Part shown: piece by piece, positions 7,279-15,731 of the stretch
How positions within the stretch are numbered: position 1 is the first letter of the stretch
Layout: each line of letters opens with the position of its first letter
Origin: Dokdonia sp. Dokd-P16
GTDB lineage: Bacteria > Bacteroidota > Bacteroidia > Flavobacteriales > Flavobacteriaceae
Direction of reading: 5' to 3'
Assembly: GCF_003095655.1 (NCBI RefSeq)
Contig: NZ_CP029151.1
Span: 124,001 to 188,000 of the forward strand
Length of the DNA stretch: 64,000 bases
The notes under the pieces: model-generated
Seen by the model: only the letters and a program-made list of their open reading frames with translations
Databases searched by the model: none
Told to the model about the DNA's origin: nothing
Translations under genes and position numbers: made by a program

Positions 7279-9150
7279 ATGAAGCGTCTTTTCAACAATT
7301 TCACCTCTAATCCTAAGAATGATATCGTTTCTGGTATTACGGTTTCATTAGCCATGATACCTGAAGTAGTTGCATTTGCATTTGTGGCTCAAATAAGTCC
7401 AATTGTGGCATTATTTGGGGCATTTGTAATTGGGATTATCTCAGCACTTTTTGGTGGTAGACCAGGATTAATCTCGGGAGCAGCAGGAGCAGTTGCCGTG
7501 ATTTTTGTACAGATGATTCAAGAAGGGCATGCAAAGGGATTACTCTTTGATCAGCCTGTTGAAAATATGGGATACTTCTATTTACTCGCCGCGGTGGTAT
7601 TAATGGGAGTTATTCAGGTTTTTGCGGGTTTATTTAAGTTGGGGAAATTCGTACGCTTGATTCCGCATCCTGTAATGATGGGGTTTGTAAATGGTCTTGC
7701 TATTGTGATATTCCTTGCACAACTAGGGATGTTTAAAGAAAACAAAAAGGATTATGCTGGTGACAACATGCGTAAAACAGCTTCAAAAGAGCTTGTTTAT
7801 ACTGTATCTGATAACGAAGTAAAAGACAAAGTCTCTAATACTGTATTATTTACAATAGAAGGAAACTCTGTAATAAACAAGGCAACAAACAAGGAGGTGT
7901 TTGTATTATCTGACGGACAAGTATATGATACAAATACGCAAAAGGTAGTTTTTAATGCTTCACAAGATGGTTTCTACTCTGTAAAAGACAAAGGAGTCGT
8001 AAAAACGTGGATGCAAGGAAAGTCACTATATACCATGATAGGGCTAGTATTACTCACCATGCTCATCGTATGGGGACTTCCTAAAATTACACCTAAGATT
8101 CCTGCAGCATTAACGGCCATTCTTATTGTATCGTTAATATCAATTTTTGGCGGATTGGACTCTGTAAACGTTGGCGAATTTATTAGAGATGGAGGTGGCG
8201 CAGGGCTCAATGGTATGGCAGAAATATCGAGTAAACTCAATGTTTTTGATTTATGGAGCAGCCTACCTTTTAATTTAGATACGCTTAAGTTTATAGCGCC
8301 TTATGCTTTTCTTGCAGCCTCAGTTGGTTTGATTGAAACGCTTATGACCATGAACTTGGTAGATGAGATGACAGACTCAAGAGGTAATGGAAACAGAGAG
8401 TGTGTAGCACAAGGAGCTGGAAATATCGTGAGTGGTGTTTTTGGAGGAACTGGTGGTTGTGGTATGATAGGCCAAACGGTAATAAACATTAACGCTGGAG
8501 GACGAGGACGACTATCTGGGGTGATGATGGCAATTACACTACTTACCTTTATCTTATTTGCAGACCGCTTTATTGAGCAAGTACCTATCGCTGCACTAGT
8601 GGGTGTAATGTTTATGATGGTTATTGAGACTTTTGCTTGGTCTAGTTTTAGAATTTTAAAGAAAATACCAGTATCAGATGCATTTGTGCTTATTATAGTA
8701 TCTGCTGTAACTGTATTCTTTGATCTTGCCATTGCAGTATTTGTAGGTGTCATTATTGCTGCCTTATCATTTGCTTGGAGCAGCGCTAAGAAAATTAGAG
8801 CTAGAAAGAGATTTAAAGCAGACGGAACAAAGGTGTACGAAATCTGGGGCCCATTATTCTTTGGAAGTATTCAGAGTTTTAATTCTAAGTTTGACATCAA
8901 CGGTGATCCAGATCATATCGAAATTGACTTTATCGAAGCAAAAGTAGCAGACCACTCTGCCCTTGAAGCTATTTTTGTACTCCTTGAGAAGTATGAGGCG
9001 GTAGGTAAAACAATTACGCTCAAGCACCTGAGTACCGAGTGTAAAGACTTAATGCGCAAAGCCTCTCCTAAGTTTGACAAGGTAATTGAAGAGAGCGTAG
9101 ACGATCCTCGCTATCACGTACTTTCTGGAGTATTAGATACGGAGTCTTAG
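7279..9150 (+). CDS. SulP-family inorganic anion transporter with STAS domain
   Basis: 623 aa from the ATG at 7279. The N-terminal half has the SulP signature (GITVSLAMIPEVVAFAFVAQ at about 20-39; GGRPGLISGAAGAVAVIFVQ), 10-12 membrane helices and a C-terminal STAS domain (about 515-610). The substrate is an anion such as sulfate or bicarbonate; it cannot be told which from the sequence. Odd point: about 95 mostly polar residues (about 160-252, between NKKDY and WMQGKSLY) are inserted between membrane helices. They contain three imperfect repeats of a VYTVSDNEV / VFVLSDGQV / VVFNASQDG type and look like a small beta domain. Confidence 0.88.
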   Translation: MKRLFNNFTSNPKNDIVSGITVSLAMIPEVVAFAFVAQISPIVALFGAFVIGIISALFGGRPGLISGAAGAVAVIFVQMIQEGHAKGLLFDQPVENMGYFYLLAAVVLMGVIQVFAGLFKLGKFVRLIPHPVMMGFVNGLAIVIFLAQLGMFKENKKDYAGDNMRKTASKELVYTVSDNEVKDKVSNTVLFTIEGNSVINKATNKEVFVLSDGQVYDTNTQKVVFNASQDGFYSVKDKGVVKTWMQGKSLYTMIGLVLLTMLIVWGLPKITPKIPAALTAILIVSLISIFGGLDSVNVGEFIRDGGGAGLNGMAEISSKLNVFDLWSSLPFNLDTLKFIAPYAFLAASVGLIETLMTMNLVDEMTDSRGNGNRECVAQGAGNIVSGVFGGTGGCGMIGQTVININAGGRGRLSGVMMAITLLTFILFADRFIEQVPIAALVGVMFMMVIETFAWSSFRILKKIPVSDAFVLIIVSAVTVFFDLAIAVFVGVIIAALSFAWSSAKKIRARKRFKADGTKVYEIWGPLFFGSIQSFNSKFDINGDPDHIEIDFIEAKVADHSALEAIFVLLEKYEAVGKTITLKHLSTECKDLMRKASPKFDKVIEESVDDPRYHVLSGVLDTES

Positions 9151-9181
9151 ATGAAGTAGGATTGAGGAAGGCTTTTTTCTG

Positions 9182-9382
9182 AAAAAAGCTTTTTTCCCCA
9201 CCCTGAAGGGTGAGCTTAGTTTGAAAAAGCTTTTCCCCGCCCCTAAAGGGAGAGCTTTTTTTTGTACGTAAAAATTTTTCTTGGCATTTGAAGGTGAATT
9301 TTTGATTCCAAAAAGCTTTCCCCCGGCCCTAAAGGGTGAGCTTGTTTTAAAAAGCTTTTCCCCGACCCTAAAGGGTGAGTTT
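9182..9382. repeat. Repeat family A, copies 1-4
   Basis: Four copies of a unit of about 34 bp starting AAAAAGCTTTTCCCC and ending CCCTAAAGGGTGAGCTT, at about 9183-9216, 9224-9257, 9310-9343 and 9349-9382. Each holds an inner palindrome CCCTAAAGGG (or CCCTGAAGGG), and the ends AAGCTTTT/GAGCTTTT are similar. Copies come in close pairs. Confidence 0.85.
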
Positions 9383-9426
9383 TTTTCTCTCAATACTCTT
9401 TACGACCATCAGTGATAAGCTTTTCC

Positions 9427-9513
9427 TGATTAACAACTGCACTAACTGCTAGCCCCGATTGTAATGGAAATCCCGCAGTGTAGCGATAGCGAAGCGAGGA
9501 ATTGCAATGAAAG
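9427..9513. repeat. Repeat family B, copy 1 (long)
   Basis: Starts GATTAACAACTGCACTAACT, continues GCCCCGATTGTAATGGAAAT, then CCCGCAGTGTAGCGATAGCG and ends AAGCGGGA. CCCGC near the left and GCGGG at the end can pair, giving a hairpin. Nearly repeated at 9790-9873. Confidence 0.85.
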
Positions 9514-9580
9514 CGGGAGACTACTATTGTGAATAAGCGCAATGTGAGCGCTCCAAATACTTGCTAAAAACGTAAATAAG

Positions 9581-9608
9581 AATCCCGCAGTGAAGCGAGG
9601 AATTGTAA
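9581..9608. repeat. Repeat family B, partial copy
   Basis: AATCCCGCAGTGAAGCGAGG then AATTGTAA; only the middle of the family B unit is present. Confidence 0.75.
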
Positions 9609-9629
9609 TAACATGCCAGCTTTTAATTT

Positions 9630-9747
9630 CAAAAAGCTTTTCCCATCTCTGAAGGGTGAGTTTGGTTTGAAAAAGCTTTTCCCAGACCGTGAAAGTGAGC
9701 TTTTGATTCCAAAAAGCTTTTCCCCAGCCCTAAAGGGTGAGCTTTTT
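9630..9747. repeat. Repeat family A, copies 5-7
   Basis: Copies at about 9631-9664, 9670-9704 and 9711-9747. Copies 5 and 6 are the most diverged (CCCATCTCTGAAGGG, CCCAGACCGTGAAAG); copy 7 matches the consensus. Confidence 0.85.
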
Positions 9748-9789
9748 TAAACCTAAAGATTTTTACGTACTCATAAAATTGAGCTTTTG

Positions 9790-9873
9790 CAGATTAACAA
9801 CTGCATTAGCCACTAGCCCCGATTGTAATGGAAATCCCGCAGTGTAGCGAGGAATTGTAATGCAAAGCGGGAA
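9790..9873. repeat. Repeat family B, copy 2 (long)
   Basis: Same order as copy 1 (AGATTAACAACTGCATTAGC, GCCCCGATTGTAATGGAAAT, CCCGCAGTGTAGCGAGGAAT, AAGCGGGA) but missing the 9-base GATAGCGAA insertion seen in copy 1. Confidence 0.85.
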
Positions 9874-9928
9874 ACAACCCTCGCAAAGAAGCAAAACGCT
9901 AATGCTCCTCCAGCTAACGATTAGACAC

Positions 9929-9966
9929 AAAAAATCCCCTCAATAACTATTGAGAGGATTTTTTTA
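9929..9966. terminator. Terminator for rho
   Basis: AAAAATCCCCTCAATA, ACTA-type loop, TATTGAGAGGATTTTTT: one mismatch in the stem and T-runs on both strands. Confidence 0.8.
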
Positions 9967-9982
9967 TACTTAAACGAACTTC

Positions 9983-11755
9983 TTATTGATTCATTGAAAT
10001 CAAGAATTCCTCGTTATTTTTTGTGCTCTTAATACGATCACTCATGAACTCCATTGCTTCTACTGGATTCATATCTGCAAGGTATTTACGTAATACCCAT
10101 AGACGCTGCGTGGTGTCTTTACTGTGTAGTAAGTCATCACGACGTGTAGATGAAGAAGTAAGATCGATCGCTGGGAAAATACGGCGGTTTGCAATATTAC
10201 GATCCAGTTGTAGCTCCATGTTACCTGTACCCTTGAATTCTTCAAAGATTACTTCGTCCATTTTTGAACCTGTGTCTGTAAGTGCAGTAGCAAGAATGGT
10301 AAGTGATCCACCTCCTTCTATGTTACGTGCTGCTCCAAAGAAACGCTTAGGCTTGTGTAATGCATTTGCATCTACACCTCCAGAAAGAATCTTTCCAGAT
10401 GCTGGCTGTACGGTATTATATGCACGTGCGAGACGTGTGATAGAGTCTAGAAGTATTACTACATCGTGACCACACTCCACAAGACGTTTTGCTTTTTCAA
10501 GAACAATGTTTGCAACTTTTACGTGCTCATGCGCTTCTTTATCAAATGTAGAGGCTACCACCTCTCCATTTACATTACGTTGCATGTCTGTAACTTCTTC
10601 TGGACGTTCATCTATAAGAAGTACAATTTGGTATACTTCAGGATGATTTGCTGCAATAGCATTTGCCACATCCTTAAGTAACATGGTTTTACCCGTTTTA
10701 GGTTGTGATACAATCATACCACGTTGACCTTTACCTATAGGTGCAAACATATCCATCACACGAGTAGATATACTCGCTTGACGATCTGCTAGGTTAAACT
10801 TTTCTGTAGGGAATAATGGGGTTAAGTGCTCAAAAGAAACACGATCTCTAACGATGTTAGGGTTCAAACCATTAATCTTACTTACTTTAATAAGAGGGAA
10901 ATACTTTTCTCCTTCTTTTGGAGGGCGTATTACACCTAATACAGTATCACCAGTTTTAAGACCAAAAAGTCTTATCTGTGATTGTGATACATAAATATCA
11001 TCTGGAGATGCAAGGTAATTGTAGTCAGAACTACGCAAAAAGCCGTAGCCATCTTGCATAATATCTAAAACTCCTTCACTCTCTATAATTCCTTCAAATT
11101 CATAATCTGGCTCGCGGTAACGGTTACGGCTATCCTTGTTACCATTGTTACCATGCGTATTTCCGTCTTTTTGATTACGGTTATTGCGTGGCGTATTAGC
11201 ACGTGTATTTGAGTTGCGATTATTATCGCGAGGTGCACGCTTATCATTGCTTTGACGGTTGTCATTGCTGTTGCGCTTATCGTTATTACGAGTATCTTTT
11301 TGATTATCTCGTTTTTGTGGTGTCTTTGTATCGTCTCCACCTTTACCCTTTGCAGGCTCACGTTTTACCGCTTCTCTTTTTGCTTGAGGTTCTCTTTTTG
11401 CAGGAGCTTCCTTTTTTACAGGAGATTTTCCTTTTGCAGGAGCATCTTTAGCTTCCTCAGTGTTTGCTGCAGGAGCATCCTTGGTATCTTTTGCAGTTTT
11501 TGCTGGACGTGGAGCACGAGGTTTACGCTCTTCTCTAGGCTTACGTTCTGTCTTAGGAGCAGGAGCTTGTGCAGCTGCTTCCTTTACTTTAGGCACTACT
11601 GCCTCAATTTTTTTTGGGTCTGCTGCTTGTAAATCAAGTATTCTGTAAACAAGGTCTAGCTTTTTTAATGTTCTGTATTTAGGAACATTAATCCCTTTTG
11701 CAATCTCTTGAAGCTCGGGAAGCTTCTTTGCTTTTAATTCTGAAATATCAAACAT
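9983..11755 (-). CDS. rho: Transcription termination factor Rho
   Basis: 590-aa hexameric RNA helicase that ends transcription. N-terminal Rho_N domain (about 1-48), then a long low-complexity basic stretch (about 60-215) rich in K, R, P, A and then N and R, the RNA-binding cold-shock-like domain (about 220-300), and the ATPase core with Walker A PKTGKT (about 353-358), [15 protein letters not shown] and [15 protein letters not shown] (Walker B). E. coli Rho is 419 aa; the extra length is the basic insertion, common in Bacteroidota. Convergence with the repeat cluster and a terminator mark its end; DUF4293 is divergent from it. Confidence 0.97.
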   Translation of the reverse strand: MFDISELKAKKLPELQEIAKGINVPKYRTLKKLDLVYRILDLQAADPKKIEAVVPKVKEAAAQAPAPKTERKPREERKPRAPRPAKTAKDTKDAPAANTEEAKDAPAKGKSPVKKEAPAKREPQAKREAVKREPAKGKGGDDTKTPQKRDNQKDTRNNDKRNSNDNRQSNDKRAPRDNNRNSNTRANTPRNNRNQKDGNTHGNNGNKDSRNRYREPDYEFEGIIESEGVLDIMQDGYGFLRSSDYNYLASPDDIYVSQSQIRLFGLKTGDTVLGVIRPPKEGEKYFPLIKVSKINGLNPNIVRDRVSFEHLTPLFPTEKFNLADRQASISTRVMDMFAPIGKGQRGMIVSQPKTGKTMLLKDVANAIAANHPEVYQIVLLIDERPEEVTDMQRNVNGEVVASTFDKEAHEHVKVANIVLEKAKRLVECGHDVVILLDSITRLARAYNTVQPASGKILSGGVDANALHKPKRFFGAARNIEGGGSLTILATALTDTGSKMDEVIFEEFKGTGNMELQLDRNIANRRIFPAIDLTSSSTRRDDLLHSKDTTQRLWVLRKYLADMNPVEAMEFMSDRIKSTKNNEEFLISMNQ

Positions 11756-11957
11756 CTAGTAATGTGGGTAAATTATTAATCGGGTGATTAGAGCGTACCA
11801 AAAGAAGAATTTGATACTGTAAATATTAAGCAATTAAGTAACAAGCGGAGAGCCTTTTACATAATCACAAGACAATGATACAATTTTATTTTCAAAGTTT
11901 TCTTAGCAATATCACAAAATGAGACTTATTTTTACCACAGTTTAAAATGAGAATCAC
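11756..11957. other. Intergenic region between divergent rho and DUF4293 genes
   Basis: 202 bases, AT-rich, probably containing both promoters. No exact TAnnTTTG element was found for either gene. Confidence 0.4.
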
Positions 11958-12368
11958 GTGATACAACGTATACAGACTATATATCTTTTACTAGCAGCCT
12001 TAGTTTCACTAGGATTGCCATACGCCTTTAGCCTTTATTCTAATATGGATGGTGAGGCCGTGTGGGCAGTAGATGACATTTCTTACATAACACTTTTTAG
12101 TCTTAGTGCTGTATTCTCATTTATTTCCATATTTTTATGGAATAATAGAAAGAACCAATTCGTCTTAGGACGTCTCAATATCTTATTAAACTTTGCATTA
12201 TTAGGTATTTTGGTATATCGATCACAAATGTTATCTGGAGGAACGGCGGTTCTTGAGAAGGGTATTGGGATGATCATTCCGCTTGTTTCTATCGTTTTAC
12301 TAGTCTTGGCAAACAAGGCAATCAAGCGCGATGAAGATCTTGTAAAATCTGTAGATAGGTTACGATAA
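11958..12368 (+). CDS. DUF4293 membrane protein
   Basis: 136 aa starting with GTG. The start is set because an ATG at 11947 runs into a stop after four codons and the product MIQRIQTIYLLLAALVSLGL has the usual family N-terminus. Four membrane helices (about 5-22, 44-62, 71-88, 101-119). DUF4293 proteins are found next to rho in many Bacteroidota; function unknown. Followed by a hairpin terminator. Confidence 0.8.
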   Translation: MIQRIQTIYLLLAALVSLGLPYAFSLYSNMDGEAVWAVDDISYITLFSLSAVFSFISIFLWNNRKNQFVLGRLNILLNFALLGILVYRSQMLSGGTAVLEKGIGMIIPLVSIVLLVLANKAIKRDEDLVKSVDRLR

Positions 12369-12398
12369 GTCTATAATCTTAGTTTTATTAGTGCGTAA

Positions 12399-12430
12399 AG
12401 CCTCTCATTTATTTGGGAGGCTTTTTTTAT
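12399..12430 (+). terminator. Terminator after DUF4293
   Basis: AAGCCTCTCA, short loop, TTTGGGAGGCTTTTTTT (one G-T pair in the stem). Confidence 0.75.
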
Positions 12431-12451
12431 GCTTACGCGAAAATGTGAAAC
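12431..12451. repeat. Degenerate palindrome copy GCTTACGCGAAAATGTGAAAC
   Basis: Variant of the TTTCGCGAAA element in the gap after DUF4293. Its last 16 bases are identical to 585-600 in the M14 gene, including the flank outside the palindrome. Confidence 0.6.
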
Positions 12452-12622
12452 CAAAAATTACCCGTTATCAAATAAGCCCCCTTCCCTCTTGTATATAATG
12501 CTCGTCAATGAGCAGTAAAACTTAGGATTCACTTTTGTGCTATTTAAATCAGTAATAAACATACAGAACAAAGAAGTTTAGTAAATTACAAGCTCAATAA
12601 CCCCACACGCATTAAAATCTCT

Positions 12623-14197
12623 ATGAGCCAAAAAGACTTAACATACGATTATATTATAGTAGGAAGTGGCTTTGGTGGCTCTGTAAGTGCTCTACGCCTA
12701 TCACAAAAGGGATATAAAGTGCTCGTTGTTGAAAAAGGAAAATGGTACAAAGCAACCGACTTCCCCAAAACCAACTGGAATCTTAGAAAATGGCTCTGGA
12801 TGCCATACCTGCGCTTTTTTGGGATTATGAAACTATCCATATTTAAACACATTGCCATTATTTCTGGAACTGGTGTAGGTGGCGGCTCCCTAGTATATGC
12901 AAATACATTACCTACTCCTAAAAGTGCTTTCTTTAACTCTGGAAGTTGGAAATCGCTTAATGATTGGGAAACCGACTTAAAACCTTACTATAAGGAAGCA
13001 TTAAGAATGCTAGGTGCAGCGCAAAATCCTTCCTTATATGACGGAGATAAAGCTCTCAAAGCCGTAGCAGACGATTTAAATATCGCACAAAAGTTTAATC
13101 CTACACGTGTCGCTGTATTCTTTGGAACTCCTAATAAAACAGTAAAAGACCCTTATTTTAATGGAGAAGGACCAGATCGCGCTGGATGTAATTTTTGTGG
13201 TGCTTGTATGACTGGTTGCCGCCATAATGCAAAAAACACGCTTGACAAGAACTACTTGTACCTTGCTCAAAAACACGGAGCCACCATACTAGCCGAAAAT
13301 GAAGTGTATGATGTACAACCATTAAATAAAAATGACAGCGCTCTAGGATATGAAGTCTCCATAAAGAGAAGTACACGCATCTTTGGTAAACATCAAAAAA
13401 TCACCACCAAAGGCGTTATCTTTTCTGGCGGCGTACTAGGAACAATAAAGCTCTTGCTAGCTTTAAAAACTAATTCGTTACCACATATATCAGATCATCT
13501 AGGTGAGGATATACGTAGTAATAATGAAACACTCATAAGTGTCTCTACACTTGAAAAAGATAAAAATCTCTCAAAAGGTGTCGCTATAGGAAGTATTCTG
13601 GATACAGATGAAAATAGTCATCTAGAAATATGTAGATATGGAGAAGGATCTAATGCTTGGAAACTTGCACATTTACCTTACGTGACAGGCTCAAACGTGT
13701 TCTCAAGACTTTTTAAAACAGCCATCAAGCTAATCAAAAATCCAGTAGACTATTTTAAAATCTACATTGCTAATGGCTGGGCAAAAAATACGGTTGTCTT
13801 ATTATTTATGCAAACGCTAGATAGCACATTACGTTTTAAAAGAAATGCTTTTGGGAAGATGACATCTACAGTAAGTTCTGGAAAGGCTCCTACCCCATTT
13901 ATACCAGAATCTATAGCGCTTGTGAAATCTTACAGCAAGGCTATAAAAGGAGTAAGTACCTCTTTTGCTTTAGAAACACTTGCTGGAATACCATCTACAG
14001 CACACATACTAGGCGGTGCAGTAATGGGAGAAAATACAGAAAGTGGAGTTATAGATAAAGACAATAAGGTTTTTGGCTATAAGAATATGCTTGTGGTTGA
14101 TGGGTCTATGATTTCGGCAAATCCTGGTGTAAATCCGTCACTTACCATTACTGCCATTGCAGAACGAGCGATGGATCAAATACCAAATAAGCAATAA
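12623..14197 (+). CDS. GMC-family FAD-dependent oxidoreductase
   Basis: 524 aa. FAD-binding dinucleotide fold at the N-terminus (IIVGSGFGGSVSALRLSQKG, about 11-30; E at the end of the second strand, VVEKG), a second FAD contact SGTGVGGGSLVYAN (about 81-94) and the C-terminal GMC part (AHILGGAVMG; VVDGSMISANPGVNPSLTIT). A cysteine cluster GCNFCGACMTGC lies at about 190-201, as in cholesterol-oxidase-like members; it may hold a metal centre. Likely oxidises an alcohol or sterol-like lipid; the substrate is unknown. No signal peptide. It sits alone, upstream of a small protein and the proteorhodopsin gene. Confidence 0.82.
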   Translation: MSQKDLTYDYIIVGSGFGGSVSALRLSQKGYKVLVVEKGKWYKATDFPKTNWNLRKWLWMPYLRFFGIMKLSIFKHIAIISGTGVGGGSLVYANTLPTPKSAFFNSGSWKSLNDWETDLKPYYKEALRMLGAAQNPSLYDGDKALKAVADDLNIAQKFNPTRVAVFFGTPNKTVKDPYFNGEGPDRAGCNFCGACMTGCRHNAKNTLDKNYLYLAQKHGATILAENEVYDVQPLNKNDSALGYEVSIKRSTRIFGKHQKITTKGVIFSGGVLGTIKLLLALKTNSLPHISDHLGEDIRSNNETLISVSTLEKDKNLSKGVAIGSILDTDENSHLEICRYGEGSNAWKLAHLPYVTGSNVFSRLFKTAIKLIKNPVDYFKIYIANGWAKNTVVLLFMQTLDSTLRFKRNAFGKMTSTVSSGKAPTPFIPESIALVKSYSKAIKGVSTSFALETLAGIPSTAHILGGAVMGENTESGVIDKDNKVFGYKNMLVVDGSMISANPGVNPSLTITAIAERAMDQIPNKQ

Positions 14198-14320
14198 GAC
14201 AAAGATTAAGATGCGCCTCCCTTTAACCAACAAGGTATCATCTCAAACCACAAAAAAATCATCTTCCCAGATATAAAAAAGTGATACTTTTCCCTTTTAA
14301 ACACTACCTTCACCGCCACT

Positions 14321-14671
14321 ATGGAAAAAACAGAATTTTTAGAACAGCACTTATTTAATGGTTTGACTAATCTTAACAAAGAGTCAGAGGCAGATGACTC
14401 TTATCAGTTCTCTGAGGCAGATTTTGAGATTGTACTTCAGCGCGCAGAGCATTTTGGATTAGGTGTCTTTACCATCGAATCATGGTACAACGGAGTAACT
14501 ACTGGTGTATCAAAGCATGAAGATTTTAGAAAAAAGGCAACAGATGCCAAGTGGTATAAAAAAGCTTTTTTGACTTCTAGAAAAGGTCAAGCAGGACTTA
14601 CCTATGCTGGAACATATAAGATTTCTAGTAAATTGTTATCAAGAGAGTCTTTTCAAGAAGAGGAAGAGTAA
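14321..14671 (+). CDS. Conserved-looking hypothetical protein
   Basis: 116 aa, soluble, no signal peptide, with acidic ends (N-terminal NKESEADDSYQFSEADFE, C-terminal QEEEE). Aromatic-rich middle (FTIESWYNGVTTG, KWYKKAF). I do not recognise a family. It lies between the GMC oxidoreductase and the proteorhodopsin gene, convergent with the latter. Confidence 0.6.
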   Translation: MEKTEFLEQHLFNGLTNLNKESEADDSYQFSEADFEIVLQRAEHFGLGVFTIESWYNGVTTGVSKHEDFRKKATDAKWYKKAFLTSRKGQAGLTYAGTYKISSKLLSRESFQEEEE

Positions 14672-14820
14672 GTCCCACAGACAATTTATTGAACGTCTAC
14701 AGGTTTTTAAAAGTAACAGCTCACAAATGTTGGCAATTATTAAATGACTTAGAATTTTTTTTGCGAAAGCTTAATACATCTATTTTACAGCATAATGATT
14801 ACTAAAACCGACACATAAAA
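14672..14820. other. Intergenic stretch before the proteorhodopsin terminator
   Basis: About 150 bases between convergent genes; only a half copy of the palindrome (TTTGCGAAAGCTT near 14759-14772) is seen. Confidence 0.4.
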
Positions 14821-14848
14821 AAAACGCAACCATTGCTGGTTGCGTTTT
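14815..14848 (-). terminator. Terminator for proteorhodopsin gene
   Basis: On the minus strand AAAACGCAACCAGCAATGGT then TGCGTTTTTTTTATG: 10-bp stem with a T-run. Confidence 0.85.
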
Positions 14849-14882
14849 CCAATTGAGTGTTCTCACCTTTTACTAATCAAAC

Positions 14883-15617
14883 TTAAACAACATCAACTTC
14901 ATTCTTTTTTACAGCTAGTGCATAAATCACTAGTCCAAACCCTATCTTATTGATAGCATCTGCAATGTTATAAGCGACATCTACACTTCCTTTTCCTAAT
15001 ATGCTCGTGTACCATCCATCTGTACCTAGCATATATCCTAATGGATAAATAGCCCAACCTACGAGTACGAACCAGCATAGTATTTTATGTGCTTTAAGAA
15101 TATCTCCACCAGCAGCAACTGCAAGTTTCTTTGCGCTTCCTAACCATATTTCATATACTATATAGAAATATGCAGCTCCAGAAATAGCTCCCCATAATGC
15201 TGCTTGATCTTGGAATACCGCTTCTCCAAAGTATCCTGTTACTAACATGATAACTGAGAATAAGATAAGCTTCCACATAAGTGCAGGTTTTGCACCAGCT
15301 ACTTTTAAGATTAAGTAGAATTCAACACACATTAATGGAACGGTAAGCACCCAGTCTACATATCTAAAAAATGTAGGAGACTCTTGAATAGCAAACCAGT
15401 AATCTCTCATGTACCAGTAGTGCACTGCGGCAATAAAAGTAATTAAACCAGATACAAGGACTGAGGTTCGCCACTTCTTGTTAAATTGGTTAAGCGATAG
15501 AAAAAAGAAAGCAGAAGCTGCCATCATCGCCATCGCACCCACAAAGAATGTAAATCCTACATAATCACTTGGATCAAGTTTTGTAGGGTCGGCCAGTAAT
15601 AGTAATAAAAATTTCAT
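14883..15617 (-). CDS. Proteorhodopsin, light-driven proton pump
   Basis: 244-aa seven-helix retinal protein of the inner membrane that pumps protons out in light. Key residues by alignment in my head to the marine proteorhodopsin: proton acceptor D88 with T92 and donor E99 (the DTE pattern of H+ pumps, in RYVDWVLTVPLMCVEFYLIL), H66 partnering the acceptor, R85, and the retinal Schiff-base lysine K224 (DAINKIGFG). Tuning position is M96 (the residue 105 equivalent), expected for green absorption. The N-terminus MKFLLLLLADPTKLDP fits a short cleaved or embedded leader. Divergent from blh, whose product makes the retinal. Ends at a strong terminator. Confidence 0.97.
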   Translation of the reverse strand: MKFLLLLLADPTKLDPSDYVGFTFFVGAMAMMAASAFFFLSLNQFNKKWRTSVLVSGLITFIAAVHYWYMRDYWFAIQESPTFFRYVDWVLTVPLMCVEFYLILKVAGAKPALMWKLILFSVIMLVTGYFGEAVFQDQAALWGAISGAAYFYIVYEIWLGSAKKLAVAAGGDILKAHKILCWFVLVGWAIYPLGYMLGTDGWYTSILGKGSVDVAYNIADAINKIGFGLVIYALAVKKNEVDVV

Positions 15618-15731
15618 AGCATTGATATTTTTAATTAAACATTTGTTTAAGTAAATTTAAATAATGTTAAACAAATAAATAATTATTTTCTCATAATTTT
15701 TTACTTAAAATTATCAATACAAAAATCATTA
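15618..15731. promoter_or_regulatory. Shared AT-rich promoter region of proteorhodopsin and blh
   Basis: 114 bp between divergent starts. An inverted repeat TTAAACATTTGTTTAA occupies 15635-15650, and a direct copy of TTAAACA is at 15667-15673. Near-consensus -7 elements are AACATTTG at 15638-15645 (plus strand, towards blh) and TTTATTTG at 15672-15679 (minus strand, towards proteorhodopsin), each one base off TAnnTTTG. A light- or redox-responsive operator is plausible but not shown. Confidence 0.45.

Larger units (their letters stand above)
9151..9928. other. Gene-free repeat-rich stretch between SulP and rho
   Basis: About 780 bases with no supportable gene. They are filled with seven copies of a 34-bp element (family A) and two long plus one partial copy of a second element (family B), described separately. 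A weak minus-strand open frame across 9133-9393 is only the translation of the repeats. Confidence 0.8.

Noticed and set aside
9133-9393. Minus-strand open frame of 86 residues with repeats such as SSPFRVG
   Set aside because: It is the translation of the DNA repeat cluster; no start context or family, and the repeats occur in other frames too.
11083-11648. Several Ser/Cys/Leu-rich reading frames opposite the rho insertion
   Set aside because: They are antisense shadows of the low-complexity basic region of rho.
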